DNA from: Mucilaginibacter geliditolerans
GTDB taxonomy: Bacteria > Bacteroidota > Bacteroidia > Sphingobacteriales > Sphingobacteriaceae
DNA length: 64,000 nt
Assembly (NCBI RefSeq): GCF_014200495.1
Contig: NZ_JACHBY010000002.1
Coordinates: 744,001 to 808,000, forward strand
Reading direction: 5' to 3'
In this document: piece after piece, positions 34,986 through 43,545 of the stretch
Numbering within the stretch: position 1 is the first letter of the stretch
Layout: every line of letters starts with the position of its first letter
Notes under the pieces: generated by a model
Databases searched by the model: none
The model's input: the letters and a program-made list of their open reading frames with translations, nothing else
Told to the model about the DNA's origin: nothing
Program-made: the position numbers and the translations under genes

Positions 34986-35495
34986 ATGAAAACCTTAATA
35001 TCATCAGCATTTATTATTACCCTGCTTTTTATTGGCGGAACAACAAACGCGCAGCAAACAGATAAACAAGCCAAAGAGCAGGCTAAAACAGCCTCCATAA
35101 AAAGTAAGATAGATGCGCAGCGCTATACTTTTGTTGCCCAATATGCGCAACCATTAAGGGGCGGACAAAAATATCTTACCTCTGATTACGACCTGATAGT
35201 CAGAAAGGATTCTGTAATTGCATATCTGCCCTATTTTGGCCGTGCCTATATGGATGTGCCATACGGAGCGAGCGATGATGGTGTGAAATTTACTTCAACA
35301 AAGTTTAGTTATGTGGTAACCCCCAAGAAAAAAGGCGGCTGGACCATAACCATCACGCTGCAGGATGTAAAACGAACCAGCAAATTGAACATTGATATAT
35401 TTACCAATGGCACTGCAAGCGTACAAGCCCTCAGCAACGGCCGCGACGCGATCAGCTTCACCGGATATATAAAGGATGATGAGAAGAAGAAATAA
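34986..35495 (+). CDS. DUF4251 domain-containing secreted protein
   Basis: This 169-aa protein has a signal peptide ending near TTNAQ. It is followed by a charged segment (KQAKEQAKTASIKSKIDAQRY) and a domain with LPYFGRAYMDVPYGASDDGVKF, the hallmark of the Bacteroidetes DUF4251 family. It is probably periplasmic or outer-membrane associated; the function of the family is unknown. It stands between a palindromic repeat and another repeat block, with no operon partner. The lysine-rich tail (DDEKKK) is short and does not change the assignment. Confidence 0.85.
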   Translation: MKTLISSAFIITLLFIGGTTNAQQTDKQAKEQAKTASIKSKIDAQRYTFVAQYAQPLRGGQKYLTSDYDLIVRKDSVIAYLPYFGRAYMDVPYGASDDGVKFTSTKFSYVVTPKKKGGWTITITLQDVKRTSKLNIDIFTNGTASVQALSNGRDAISFTGYIKDDEKKK

Positions 35496-35551
35496 TGAAC
35501 CAAGATTCGCTGGATTTGATTGATTTTCAGAATGTGCTAGCCGCCATAAAC

Positions 35552-35631
35552 AAACTTACGAAGTTTTAAAACGGCGAAGCCCTCAACGAGTCCATTAAAA
35601 ATAAATACTTCGAGTTAAACTTCGTAAGTTT
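35552..35631. repeat. ACTTACGAAGTTT palindrome, long-loop version
   Basis: AAACTTACGAAGTTT and its near-complement AAACTTCGTAAGTTT enclose about 50 bases. This is the same family of sequence as at 49865 and 55162. Confidence 0.7.
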
Positions 35632-35642
35632 CATATAAGGCG

Positions 35643-35672
35643 ATACCAATGAACTAATGAACCAGTGAACAA
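35643..35672. repeat. Single octamer-repeat arm after eutC
   Basis: ACCAATGAACTAATGAACC continues the 8-bp series seen in the permease gaps, here with no opposite arm nearby. GTCATT-like pieces follow up to the eutC stop. Confidence 0.6.
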
Positions 35673-35708
35673 ATAATAGCGCTGCGAATGACATCGCTGC
35701 GAAATGAC

Positions 35709-36473
35709 TCAACGACCCAATAACCCCTGATTATCCTTCAACCCAACACCCGATAACTTCAACCTGAAGGCCTCCTGTACCAAATAAAATATTTTACCGG
35801 CTGCAGCTTTATATTTTAATCCATGCGGGCGAATATTGGAAATGCAATTACGTGATTCATCGGTTAGTCCGGGTTTGGGATTGTAGGTAAGATAAGCGCC
35901 TATACTATCTGCAGAGCTCAGACCGGGGCGTTCACCTATCAGCATTATGGCAAGCCGGGCATTTAACAGGTACGCTAGTTCATCGCCAAGGGCTACCCTT
36001 CCCTGCTCTACCAAACAAACCGGTGCTATCTTTAATCTAGCATCCAGCAAAAGTGGGATAAGGCATTTTAATAAGCCACCACTATTTTCATTTACAGCGG
36101 TTGCTGAAAGTCCATCGGCAATAATTATCACAACATCATAATTGCCGCTATTGGCTCTTAACTGCTCTGCGGACTCCTCATTCAACTTCCTGCCCAGATC
36201 GGGGCGTTGCAGGTATTGGGCCCTGCTATTGGCCTTACTATGCAATAGCAAGCCCGGTAAATTAAACCGGGTAAGGTTATTCAATATACCTTCGGTATCC
36301 AAAACCGAATACACCGCATCGCGGGCATGAGCATGGGCCAGTTTAAATTCCAGTGCTTGTTTTATAGGGATACTTGTTCCGGCACGGCCAATAGCTATCC
36401 TTGCCGCGGTAAATTCCTTCAGCAGGTTCAGCGGATCTTCAGATTTTGGCTGTCCCTTTGTTATTTTATCCAT
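35709..36473 (-). CDS. eutC: Ethanolamine ammonia-lyase small subunit
   Basis: This 254-aa protein is recognisable as EutC by ARIAIGRAGTSIPIKQALEFKLAHAHARDAV near the N-terminus and DGLSATAVNENSGGLL and LIGERPGLSSADSIGAYLTYNPKPG further on. It forms the light subunit of adenosylcobalamin-dependent ethanolamine ammonia-lyase (EC 4.3.1.7), which converts ethanolamine to acetaldehyde and ammonia. It is shorter than the enterobacterial protein, mostly at the N-terminus where microcompartment targeting sits in gut bacteria. Its start overlaps the end of eutB by 13 bp, so translation is coupled. Confidence 0.96.
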   Translation of the reverse strand: MDKITKGQPKSEDPLNLLKEFTAARIAIGRAGTSIPIKQALEFKLAHAHARDAVYSVLDTEGILNNLTRFNLPGLLLHSKANSRAQYLQRPDLGRKLNEESAEQLRANSGNYDVVIIIADGLSATAVNENSGGLLKCLIPLLLDARLKIAPVCLVEQGRVALGDELAYLLNARLAIMLIGERPGLSSADSIGAYLTYNPKPGLTDESRNCISNIRPHGLKYKAAAGKIFYLVQEAFRLKLSGVGLKDNQGLLGR

Positions 36474-37855
36474 AACCCTCCGAAATGGCTCAATAACCCT
36501 GCCTGATTCTTTGAAGTAAGGCTACCCTTTTCATCCATTATGCCCTGTTTAATCAGCCATTGCTCAAACTCGGGTGCAGGCTTTAAGTCTAATACTTTTC
36601 TTAAATATAAGGCATCATGAAAAGATGTAGACTGGTAATTCAGCATAATATCATCCGAACCGGGTATCCCCATAATAAAATTGCAACCCGCAACGCCAAG
36701 CAGGGTAAGCAGGTTATCCATATCATCCTGATCGGCTTCGGCGTGGTTAGTATAGCACACGTCAACGCCCATAGGTAAGCCTAACAGTTTCCCGCAGAAA
36801 TGATCTTCCAGTGCCGCACGGATGATCTGTTTGCCATCGTACAAATATTCAGGCCCAATAAAACCTACTACGGTATTTACCAGCATCGGATTAAACTTCC
36901 GTGCGATGGCATAAGCCCGCACCTCGCACGTTTGTTGGTCAACCCCATGGTGCGCGTTTGCAGATAAAGCGCTGCCCTGCCCGGTCTCAAAATACATTAC
37001 ATTATTGCCTATTGTGCCGCGATTTAATGACAGTGTTGCCTGGTAAGCTTCCTCAATCAATGCCAAATTTATGCCGAAGCTGGTATTGGTTTGCTCAGTA
37101 CCACCTATCGACTGGAAACAAAGATCAACAGGTGCGTCGGCATTTTTATTAATAAGTTCGAGCGTGGTAGTAATATGGCTTAATACGCATGATTGTATGG
37201 GTATCTCGAATTGTTGTCGCAATGTATCAATCATCCGCAGTAATTGCATCACACCCGCCGGGCTATCAGTTGCGGGATTAATACCGATAACCGCGTCACC
37301 GCTGGCATATAGCAAGCCCTCAATAATACTGGCAGCTATACCTTTAGGATCATCCGTAGGATGGTTAGGCTGCAATCTGGTCGAGAAATGGCCCTTTAAG
37401 CCAATCGTATTACGGAAACGCGTTACCACCTCAATCTTTTTTGCTGCCGCGATCAGGTCCTGGTTACCCATTAGCTTGGATACTGCCGCAACCATCTCGG
37501 GCGTTAAACCAGCCTCAATACTTTTTAAAACAGCAGCATTGGTATCATCACTCAACAACCAATCGCGCAGCTCACCAACTGTTAAATGATCTACCGGTGT
37601 GAAAGCATTCGCATCATGACTATCAATTATCAGTCTTGTAATCTCATCCTCTTCATAGGGGATAATTACCTCATTCAGGAAATTCTTCAATGGCACATCA
37701 GCCAAAACCATTTGCGCAGCCACGCGTTCCTCATAACTTTCAGCACACAAACCTGCCAGCGCATCTCCCGTACGGAAAGGCGAAGCCTTTGCAAGCAGTG
37801 TCTTCAGGTCATCAAACCCGTATGCTTTTCCTTTAATTGTATGATGGTAGGTCAT
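36461..37855 (-). CDS. eutB: Ethanolamine ammonia-lyase large subunit
   Basis: This 464-aa heavy subunit is of normal length. Visible family segments include RLQPNHPTDDPKGI, GLLYASGDAVIGINPATDSP (substrate and cobalamin region) and DLCFQSIGGTEQTNTSFG. It acts with EutC in the cytoplasm. It is the first gene of a two-gene unit, with the ethanolamine permease gene upstream on the same strand across a 189-bp gap that holds a palindromic repeat. No eutA reactivase, acetaldehyde dehydrogenase or shell-protein gene lies in the window, and I found no cobalamin riboswitch in the gap. Confidence 0.97.
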   Translation of the reverse strand: MTYHHTIKGKAYGFDDLKTLLAKASPFRTGDALAGLCAESYEERVAAQMVLADVPLKNFLNEVIIPYEEDEITRLIIDSHDANAFTPVDHLTVGELRDWLLSDDTNAAVLKSIEAGLTPEMVAAVSKLMGNQDLIAAAKKIEVVTRFRNTIGLKGHFSTRLQPNHPTDDPKGIAASIIEGLLYASGDAVIGINPATDSPAGVMQLLRMIDTLRQQFEIPIQSCVLSHITTTLELINKNADAPVDLCFQSIGGTEQTNTSFGINLALIEEAYQATLSLNRGTIGNNVMYFETGQGSALSANAHHGVDQQTCEVRAYAIARKFNPMLVNTVVGFIGPEYLYDGKQIIRAALEDHFCGKLLGLPMGVDVCYTNHAEADQDDMDNLLTLLGVAGCNFIMGIPGSDDIMLNYQSTSFHDALYLRKVLDLKPAPEFEQWLIKQGIMDEKGSLTSKNQAGLLSHFGGLWIK

Positions 37856-37895
37856 TTTGTTTCATTGTCATTAATCATTGGTTATAATCCAACAT

Positions 37896-37987
37896 GTCAT
37901 CCCGAACTTGTTTCGGGAACTCACAAGCTGAATAGCCTGCATGAAGGTCACTTAGCTTATGAGATGCCGAAACAAGTTCGGCATGAC
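37896..37987. repeat. Dispersed palindrome family II, copy 1
   Basis: A 92-bp element with ends GTCATCCCGAACTTGTTTCG and CGAAACAAGTTCGGCATGAC, and inner arms around CTCACAAGC and GCTTATGAG. It lies between eutB and the permease gene. Confidence 0.85.
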
Positions 37988-38044
37988 GGTTCAAGTTTTA
38001 GAAACTTCGTAAGTTTATTTGCGATGGTTATTACATCCTGTAAA

Positions 38045-39394
38045 TCAATTTACTCCAACAAATCCTGGTTCAACCATATTTTCCTCCGTCAACCTCACCT
38101 TATGTTTCCCCATCATCATAAAAATGGCGATAACCGCCGCTAATCCCGCAAAAAATATCAAACTGATATAAAAATTATAATACATAATAGCGAACAAACA
38201 AATACCCGATATAAACAAGGCCACCGCCGGGAAAACAGGGTAAAATGGCGAAGCGAAAGGTCTTTCCAGATTAGGTTCTTTTTTGCGCAGGATGAACAGG
38301 CTCGCCATGCTCATTAGGTACATCACAATAGCACCTAATACCGATAGCACGATGATCTGATCTGTTTTGCCGGATAACAAGGCTAAACAACTGATAAGCC
38401 CGGCTACAATTATTGCCCAATGCGGGGTTTTAAACCGGTGGCTTACACCAGATAAAAATCGTGGTAAATAACCACTCCTCGCCATAGCAAACACCTGCCT
38501 TGATGATGCCAGTATAGTACCATGGAATGATGCGATCAACCCAAACAAACCTATACTTGCAAATATTTTAGTTAAACCATTGGCTTTGCCTAAAGCTATT
38601 GCGATGGCTTCGGGCAGTGGGTAATCCATATTTTTTGAGAAGACTCGCCAGTCGGTAATGCCACCTGTAAGTATCATTACGCCTAATGCTAGAAATATCA
38701 ATGTTGCCAAGCCTGATATATAACCTTTGGGGATATTCTTCTTGGGTTCTTTTACTTCTTCAGCCACCATGGCCACGCCCTCTATCGCCAAATAAAACCA
38801 TACTGCGAACGGCAAAGCGGCAAACACGCCACCCCAGCCAAAAGGCATAGGATGCGCCAGGTAATTAGCCATTTTAAAATGTGGGCCAACAACCCCCATG
38901 AACAACAACAGTTCGCCAACAGCCAGAATAGTTATAAAAACAGAAAACGTGGCTGATTCCTTTATCCCCGATATATTGATGATAACGAAAATCAGGTTAA
39001 AAACCATTGCCGAGGGTATTATAGGTATCTGCGGATATAAAAAGTGCAGGTAACTGCCCAATGCCGCCGCTATTGCAGGTGTAGCGAACAGAAAATCGAC
39101 CAAGGTGGCATAACCGGCTATCAACCCGCCAAACGGCCCCATGGCACGGTAGGCATAGGCGAAAGCGCCGCCTGCATGTGGGATAGCCGTAGTAAGCTCG
39201 GTATAGCTAAAAATAAAGGTGATGTACATTACCGTGATAATGAGCGTGGCTATCAAAAAACCGATAGTCCCCGAAACGCCCCAGCCATAGTTCCACCCAA
39301 AATACTCGCCCGAGATGACCAGCCCCACCGCAATGGCCCAGAGGTGTATGGGTTTTAAAACCCTTTTTAAATGTTCGGTGCTTTTTTCAGTCAT
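38045..39394 (-). CDS. Ethanolamine permease (amino acid-polyamine-organocation family)
   Basis: This membrane transporter of about 449 aa has around 12 hydrophobic segments. It opens with HLWAIAVGLVISGEYFGWNYGW, a sequence typical of the ethanolamine permease branch of the APC superfamily. The start is taken as the ATG at 39394 (MTEKSTEHLKRVL); the 23 extra in-frame residues to 39463 look like read-in from the leader. It likely imports ethanolamine for EutBC, judging by family and by position upstream of eutBC on the same strand. A terminator between the two units is not evident. Confidence 0.9.
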   Translation of the reverse strand: MTEKSTEHLKRVLKPIHLWAIAVGLVISGEYFGWNYGWGVSGTIGFLIATLIITVMYITFIFSYTELTTAIPHAGGAFAYAYRAMGPFGGLIAGYATLVDFLFATPAIAAALGSYLHFLYPQIPIIPSAMVFNLIFVIINISGIKESATFSVFITILAVGELLLFMGVVGPHFKMANYLAHPMPFGWGGVFAALPFAVWFYLAIEGVAMVAEEVKEPKKNIPKGYISGLATLIFLALGVMILTGGITDWRVFSKNMDYPLPEAIAIALGKANGLTKIFASIGLFGLIASFHGTILASSRQVFAMARSGYLPRFLSGVSHRFKTPHWAIIVAGLISCLALLSGKTDQIIVLSVLGAIVMYLMSMASLFILRKKEPNLERPFASPFYPVFPAVALFISGICLFAIMYYNFYISLIFFAGLAAVIAIFMMMGKHKVRLTEENMVEPGFVGVN

Positions 39395-39601
39395 TGATTT
39401 ACAGCCAGCGGTATTATTCCGCCTTAAATTACTCAATGAATGGCTGATTTCAAAATCGGCCAATGTTATTTAATTGTTAAGCAGATGCCATAAAACGCTG
39501 AATCTGTGACATAAAAATTACAAATAAACATAAACTGCATAAAACACCTTTTCATTCCTATTGTTTAATCTATATAAAATAAACCTATAAAAGTTATTAA
39601 C

Positions 39602-39862
39602 ATGCTACGTATCAGTATTCCTTCAAACGGTCCTGCGAAGATTGATTATTCAACTTTTAGTAATTTTATGTTACCAATGCCTGATGGTATTGACAGCGAG
39701 GTAAATAACAGCCTGGTGCTGCTTTTTGATGATGAGGAAAAGGCAATTGATTACACTAATCAATTGCGGCAACTTTCAGGCTCTCAGAAAAAAGCAGGGA
39801 ATGAGATCATTGCTGCTATTGAGAAAGATATGTTTGTGAGGACATATGCGCATTCGGCGTAA
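39602..39862 (+). CDS. Hypothetical small protein, 86 aa
   Basis: I do not recognise this protein. It is 86 aa, starts MLRISIPSNGPAKIDYS, has no signal peptide or membrane segment and is rich in acidic residues in the middle (LLFDDEEKAIDY). It has a proper ATG, stands alone on the plus strand between the permease promoter region and two palindromic repeats, and is not a shadow of another gene. It is probably a soluble cytoplasmic protein. Confidence 0.6.
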   Translation: MLRISIPSNGPAKIDYSTFSNFMLPMPDGIDSEVNNSLVLLFDDEEKAIDYTNQLRQLSGSQKKAGNEIIAAIEKDMFVRTYAHSA

Positions 39863-39876
39863 TAAATAATAAAAAT

Positions 39877-39967
39877 GTCATGCTGAACTTGTTTCAGCAC
39901 CTCACATGCAAGGTGAACACCAAGCAGGTTGCATGTCCTGTGAGATCCCGAAACAAGTTCGGGATGA
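39877..39967. repeat. Dispersed palindrome family II, copy 2
   Basis: The ends GTCATGCTGAACTTGTTTC and GAAACAAGTTCGGGATGAC and inner CTCACATGC match copy 1 at 37896, while the loop differs. Confidence 0.85.
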
Positions 39968-40013
39968 CTTAGGCTTTTTAGTTCCTTGGATAGATGAATG
40001 GATTATTTAAACA

Positions 40014-40100
40014 TGTCATTGCGAGGAGGTACGACGAAGCAACCTCATCGCATTCACTATCCAAGCGACGAGGTTGCCACGCTATCGCTCGCAATGACAT
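40014..40100. repeat. Dispersed palindrome family I, copy 2
   Basis: GTCATTGCGAGGAGG to CGCTCGCAATGAC with inner CAACCTCATCGC and CGACGAGGTTGCC. It sits just downstream of alaS. Confidence 0.85.
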
Positions 40101-40112
40101 TTGTTTTAGTTT

Positions 40113-42812
40113 TTAAGCTACAAAACCCTTAGCCTTCTCTAAAGCCCTATCCAAACCTCCCAAATCCTTACCTCCAGCAGTAGCAAAAAACGGCTGACCA
40201 CCGCCACCACCTTGTATCTCTTTAGCAAGTTCACGCACAATATTGCCCGCGTTTAAGCCTTTGTCCTTCACCAGGTTTTCGCTGAGCATTACGGTTAGGT
40301 TTGGTTTGCCATCGATATCGGCAGCTAATACCAGGAACAGATCAGAAACGATATCCTTTAACTGGTAAGCCAGGTTTTTGATAGCATCGGCATTGGGTAG
40401 CTCCACTTTTTGTGCTATGAAGTTGATGCCGTTGATACTCTCCACCTTTTTAGCCAGCTCATTTTTTAAGCCGGATGATTTTTCGAGGATGGATTTTTCT
40501 ATTTCCTTTTTAAGCTTAGCGTTTTCATCCAGCAGACTCTCTACGCTTTTAGCGATATCCTTCGGGTTCTTCAGCAGATCTTTCAACTGGTTAACCAGCT
40601 TGCTTTGCTCGTTGATAAAAATTTCAGCAGCAATACCCGTGATGGCCTCAATACGGCGTACACCGGCAGCTACAGCGCTTTCGGATGTTATTTTAAAGTA
40701 ACCGATATACCCGGTAGCCTTCACATGCGTACCGCCGCAAAGTTCCTTGCTAAAGGTTTCATCAAAGGTGATGACACGTACCTTATCGCCATATTTTTCG
40801 CCAAACAGGGCAGTTACACCGCTTTGGATGGCTACATCATAAGGCACATCGCGTTCTTCTTTAAGGGCGATGTTTTCGCGGATCTTTTCATTAACTATGG
40901 CCTCTATCCTTGCCAGCTCATCGTCGGTTACTTTGGCAAAGTGCGAGAAATCGAAACGCAGGTATTCTGCGTTAACCAGTGAGCCTTTTTGATTTACGTG
41001 GCTGCCCAAAACCTGTTTCATAGCGGCATGCAGCAGGTGCGTAGCCGAGTGGTTATTATTGGTGCTGTTGCGTTTATCGGCATCAACTATGGCGGTTAAG
41101 GCATCATCAATATCATCCGGCAGCTTATCTACAAAATGAACGATCAGGCCGTTCTCCTTTTTGGTATCGGTAACATCTATTACCTCCCCATCCGGAAAAA
41201 CCAGCTCGCCGGTATCACCCACCTGGCCACCGCTTTCGGCATAAAAAGGCGTTTTATCCAGCACTAACTGATATTGTTCCTTGCCCTTGGCGGTTACCTT
41301 GCGGTATTTTACCACATGGGCAATGCTTTCGGTTTCATCATAACCGGTGAACTCAACGGTATCGTCGTCTTTTAAAACTACCCAGTCGGTGGTATCAATG
41401 GCGGTTGCGGCACGGGAGCGGGATTTTTGTTTTTCTAATTCACGATTGAATTTTTCAACATCTACAGTCCATCCTTTTTCACGCGCCATTAATTCTGTTA
41501 AATCCACTGGAAATCCATAAGTATCAGACAATTCAAACGCATGAGCACCATCAATTCGTTTATTTTTAACATCATCCGGCTGCAAGTTTAGTCCTGTAAT
41601 TGAAAAATTACCAGTCGAATACGACCAATCATCAGGTGTTAACTCGTTGAATCGTTTTATGCCATTAGATAACGTCCTCAGAAATGCAGCTTCCTCTTCC
41701 AAAACCACCTTCTGCACAAAATCCTTCTGATTATACAATTCATCGAACACACCCTTAAATTGCTCAGCCAATAAAGGCACAAGCTTATTTAAAAATGGTT
41801 CTTTAAATCCTAAATATTGATATTGATACCTCACCGCTCTGCGTAAAATACGGCGGATAACATATCCTGCTTTATTGTTTGATGGCAACTGCCCATCTGA
41901 TATAGCAAAGCTGATGGCACGGATGTGGTCAGCCATTACACGCATGGCTACGGCGTCATTCCAGCCTTCTTCGCCGGGTTTAGCGGCACTGTTATATTTC
42001 TTGTTGCTTTTCTCAGCTATAAATTGGATCATCGGCTGAAAAACATCCGTATCATAGTTAGAAGACTTACCCTGCAGCACCCTTACCAAACGCTCAAAAC
42101 CCATCCCGGTATCCACATGCTGTGCAGGCAGGGTTTGTAATGAGCCGTCCTTCAGGCGGTTAAACTGCATAAATACGTTGTTCCAGATCTCTATCACCTG
42201 GTCGTGGTCGGCGTTTACCAGTGTGGCACCGCTTACCTCGGCACGCTCCGCATCCGGGCGACTATCAAAGTGGATCTCCGTACACGGCCCGCAGGGACCG
42301 CTTTCACCCATTTCCCAAAAATTATCTTTTTTGTTGCCGGGTAAAATATGAGCCTCATCTACATACTGTTTCCACAGGTCGTATGTTTCGGCATCTTTTG
42401 TAAGACCTTCTTTTTCGTCTCCTTCAAAATAGCTCACGTACAGGCGGTCTTTTGGCAGTTTGTAAACTTCGGTCAGCAGTTCCCAGCTCCAGGCAATGGC
42501 TTCTTTTTTAAAGTAGTCGCCAAAGCTCCAGTTACCCAGCATCTCGAACATGGTATGGTGATAGGTATCAATACCCACTTCCTCCAGATCGTTATGCTTG
42601 CCCGATACGCGCAAACAGCGCTGCGTATCGGCCACGCGCGGATATTTAGCAGGTTCCTCACCCAAAAAAATGGCCTTAAACTGGTTCATCCCCGCGTTGG
42701 TAAACATCAGGGTCGGATCATTTTTAACCACAATTGGCGCTGAAGGCACGATGGTATGTCCCTTAGCTGCAAAAAAATCTAAAAAAGCCTTGCGTATTTC
42801 GGTAGCTGTCAT
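40113..42812 (-). CDS. alaS: Alanyl-tRNA synthetase
   Basis: This 899-aa enzyme charges tRNA-Ala. Class II aminoacylation motifs are in the first third (NAGMNQFKAIFLGEEP, HHTMFEMLGNWSFGDYF). The editing domain has HSATHLLHAAMKQVLG (HxxxH) and CGGTHVKATG (CxxxH), the four zinc/editing ligands. The C-terminal DHHA1 domain has IQGGGGGQPFFATAGG. The start is the ATG at 42812 (MTATEIRKAF); a TTG at 42821 would add three residues and overlaps the promoter. Divergent from merR. Confidence 0.98.
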   Translation of the reverse strand: MTATEIRKAFLDFFAAKGHTIVPSAPIVVKNDPTLMFTNAGMNQFKAIFLGEEPAKYPRVADTQRCLRVSGKHNDLEEVGIDTYHHTMFEMLGNWSFGDYFKKEAIAWSWELLTEVYKLPKDRLYVSYFEGDEKEGLTKDAETYDLWKQYVDEAHILPGNKKDNFWEMGESGPCGPCTEIHFDSRPDAERAEVSGATLVNADHDQVIEIWNNVFMQFNRLKDGSLQTLPAQHVDTGMGFERLVRVLQGKSSNYDTDVFQPMIQFIAEKSNKKYNSAAKPGEEGWNDAVAMRVMADHIRAISFAISDGQLPSNNKAGYVIRRILRRAVRYQYQYLGFKEPFLNKLVPLLAEQFKGVFDELYNQKDFVQKVVLEEEAAFLRTLSNGIKRFNELTPDDWSYSTGNFSITGLNLQPDDVKNKRIDGAHAFELSDTYGFPVDLTELMAREKGWTVDVEKFNRELEKQKSRSRAATAIDTTDWVVLKDDDTVEFTGYDETESIAHVVKYRKVTAKGKEQYQLVLDKTPFYAESGGQVGDTGELVFPDGEVIDVTDTKKENGLIVHFVDKLPDDIDDALTAIVDADKRNSTNNNHSATHLLHAAMKQVLGSHVNQKGSLVNAEYLRFDFSHFAKVTDDELARIEAIVNEKIRENIALKEERDVPYDVAIQSGVTALFGEKYGDKVRVITFDETFSKELCGGTHVKATGYIGYFKITSESAVAAGVRRIEAITGIAAEIFINEQSKLVNQLKDLLKNPKDIAKSVESLLDENAKLKKEIEKSILEKSSGLKNELAKKVESINGINFIAQKVELPNADAIKNLAYQLKDIVSDLFLVLAADIDGKPNLTVMLSENLVKDKGLNAGNIVRELAKEIQGGGGGQPFFATAGGKDLGGLDRALEKAKGFVA

Positions 42813-42818
42813 AAGGTG

Positions 42819-42826
42819 CAAAGATA
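42819..42826 (-). promoter_or_regulatory. TAnnTTTG -7 element of alaS
   Basis: TATCTTTG on the minus strand ends six bases before the alaS ATG, so the leader would be very short. An octamer repeat array begins directly upstream of it. Confidence 0.6.
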
Positions 42827-42833
42827 GAGTTTA

Positions 42834-43039
42834 GTCGGAAAGTCCGAAAGACGGAAAGTCGGAAAGTAAAAAGTTAAGAATTTTTATTCCCAATTTTCAT
42901 TTCGAATGAGGTACGATGAGAAATCCTCTGCGATATGCCTGGTGATTGTGTATAGTGCAGAAGATTTCTCCTTACAGTCGAAATGACAATGGGTTTATAA
43001 AACTTTCGGACTTACTGACTTCCGGACTTGCCGACTCCC
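42834..43039. repeat. Inverted octamer arms, GTCGGAAA version, between alaS and merR
   Basis: The left arm at 42834-42873 is GTCGGAAA, GTCCGAAA, GACGGAAA, GTCGGAAA, GTAAAAAG. The right arm at 43002-43039 is ACTTTCGG, ACTTACTG, ACTTCCGG, ACTTGCCG, ACTCCC. Both have a period of exactly eight and are complementary in type. The layout is the same as in the permease gaps with an unrelated octamer. Each arm borders a -7 element. Confidence 0.8.
42897..42988. repeat. Palindromic element inside the alaS-merR gap
   Basis: The ends TCATTTCGA and TCGAAATGA and inner GAGAAATCCTCTGC and GCAGAAGATTTCTC make a long imperfect hairpin between the two octamer arms. Confidence 0.75.
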
Positions 43040-43051
43040 AAAAAAATCCCC

Positions 43052-43059
43052 TACCTTTG
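43052..43059 (+). promoter_or_regulatory. TAnnTTTG -7 element of the merR-family gene
   Basis: TACCTTTG ends four bases before the ATG, which suggests a leaderless transcript. Confidence 0.6.
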
Positions 43060-43063
43060 TACC

Positions 43064-43399
43064 ATGCCTTACAAAGAACGCGATATAAACAAGATGTACT
43101 ACACCATGGGCGAGGTATCGGCCATGTTTGATGTAAATCAATCGCTTATCCGTTTTTATGAAAAGGAATTTGATGTTCTTCAGCCTAAAAAGAACAAAAA
43201 AGGCAACCGCTACTTCACTCCCGAGGATATCGAGAACCTGAAGATCATTTTCCACCTGATACGTGATAAAGGTTATACCCTTAACGGCGCTAAAGATCAC
43301 CTGAAAAATGACTCAGGCGATACCAAGGATACCCAGCGCGTTCTGGATTCCCTCGAAAACATAAAAAAATTCCTGCTCGAAGTAAGGGATCAGTTGTAG
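43064..43399 (+). CDS. MerR-family transcriptional regulator
   Basis: This protein of about 111 aa has a winged-helix MerR domain (YYTMGEVSAMFDVNQSLIRFYEKEF, then NKKGNRYFTPEDIENL). A short helix at the C-terminus (LDSLENIKKFLLEVRDQL) probably mediates dimerisation. It has no cysteine-rich or drug-binding effector domain, so it is one of the short MerR proteins common in Bacteroidetes whose signal is unknown. The ATG at 43064 is preferred to an in-frame TTG at 43028 that lies within the repeat and upstream of the -7 element. ComEC follows on the same strand after a palindromic repeat. Confidence 0.9.
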   Translation: MPYKERDINKMYYTMGEVSAMFDVNQSLIRFYEKEFDVLQPKKNKKGNRYFTPEDIENLKIIFHLIRDKGYTLNGAKDHLKNDSGDTKDTQRVLDSLENIKKFLLEVRDQL

Positions 43400-43439
43400 A
43401 TTACTGGGTAAAAGTTATCTTTATTTTTCCTTATCACAT

Positions 43440-43523
43440 TGTCATGCTGAGGAACGAAGCATCTATTATACCTGCGCTTGGTATTGAATGCGGATAGGTT
43501 CTTCGCTCTGCTCAGAATGACAA
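43440..43523. repeat. Palindromic element between merR and comEC
   Basis: The ends TGTCATGCTGAGGAACGAAGC and, after about 40 bases, TTCTTCGCTCTGCTCAGAATGACA pair imperfectly. This type of element is distinct from families I and II in this window. Confidence 0.7.
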
Positions 43524-43545
43524 GATAGGGAACATAAATCTTAAC

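Noticed and set aside
37856..38044. Cobalamin riboswitch before eutB
   Set aside because: No B12-box-like sequence or the expected length of structured leader; most of the gap is a family II palindrome.
37071..38143. Two plus-strand open frames (172 and 185 codons) opposite eutB and the following gap
   Set aside because: They run antisense through eutB and through a palindromic repeat; no recognisable protein features.
42348..42743. Plus-strand open frame of 131 codons opposite alaS
   Set aside because: Antisense to the catalytic domain of alaS; the alaS frame is certain.
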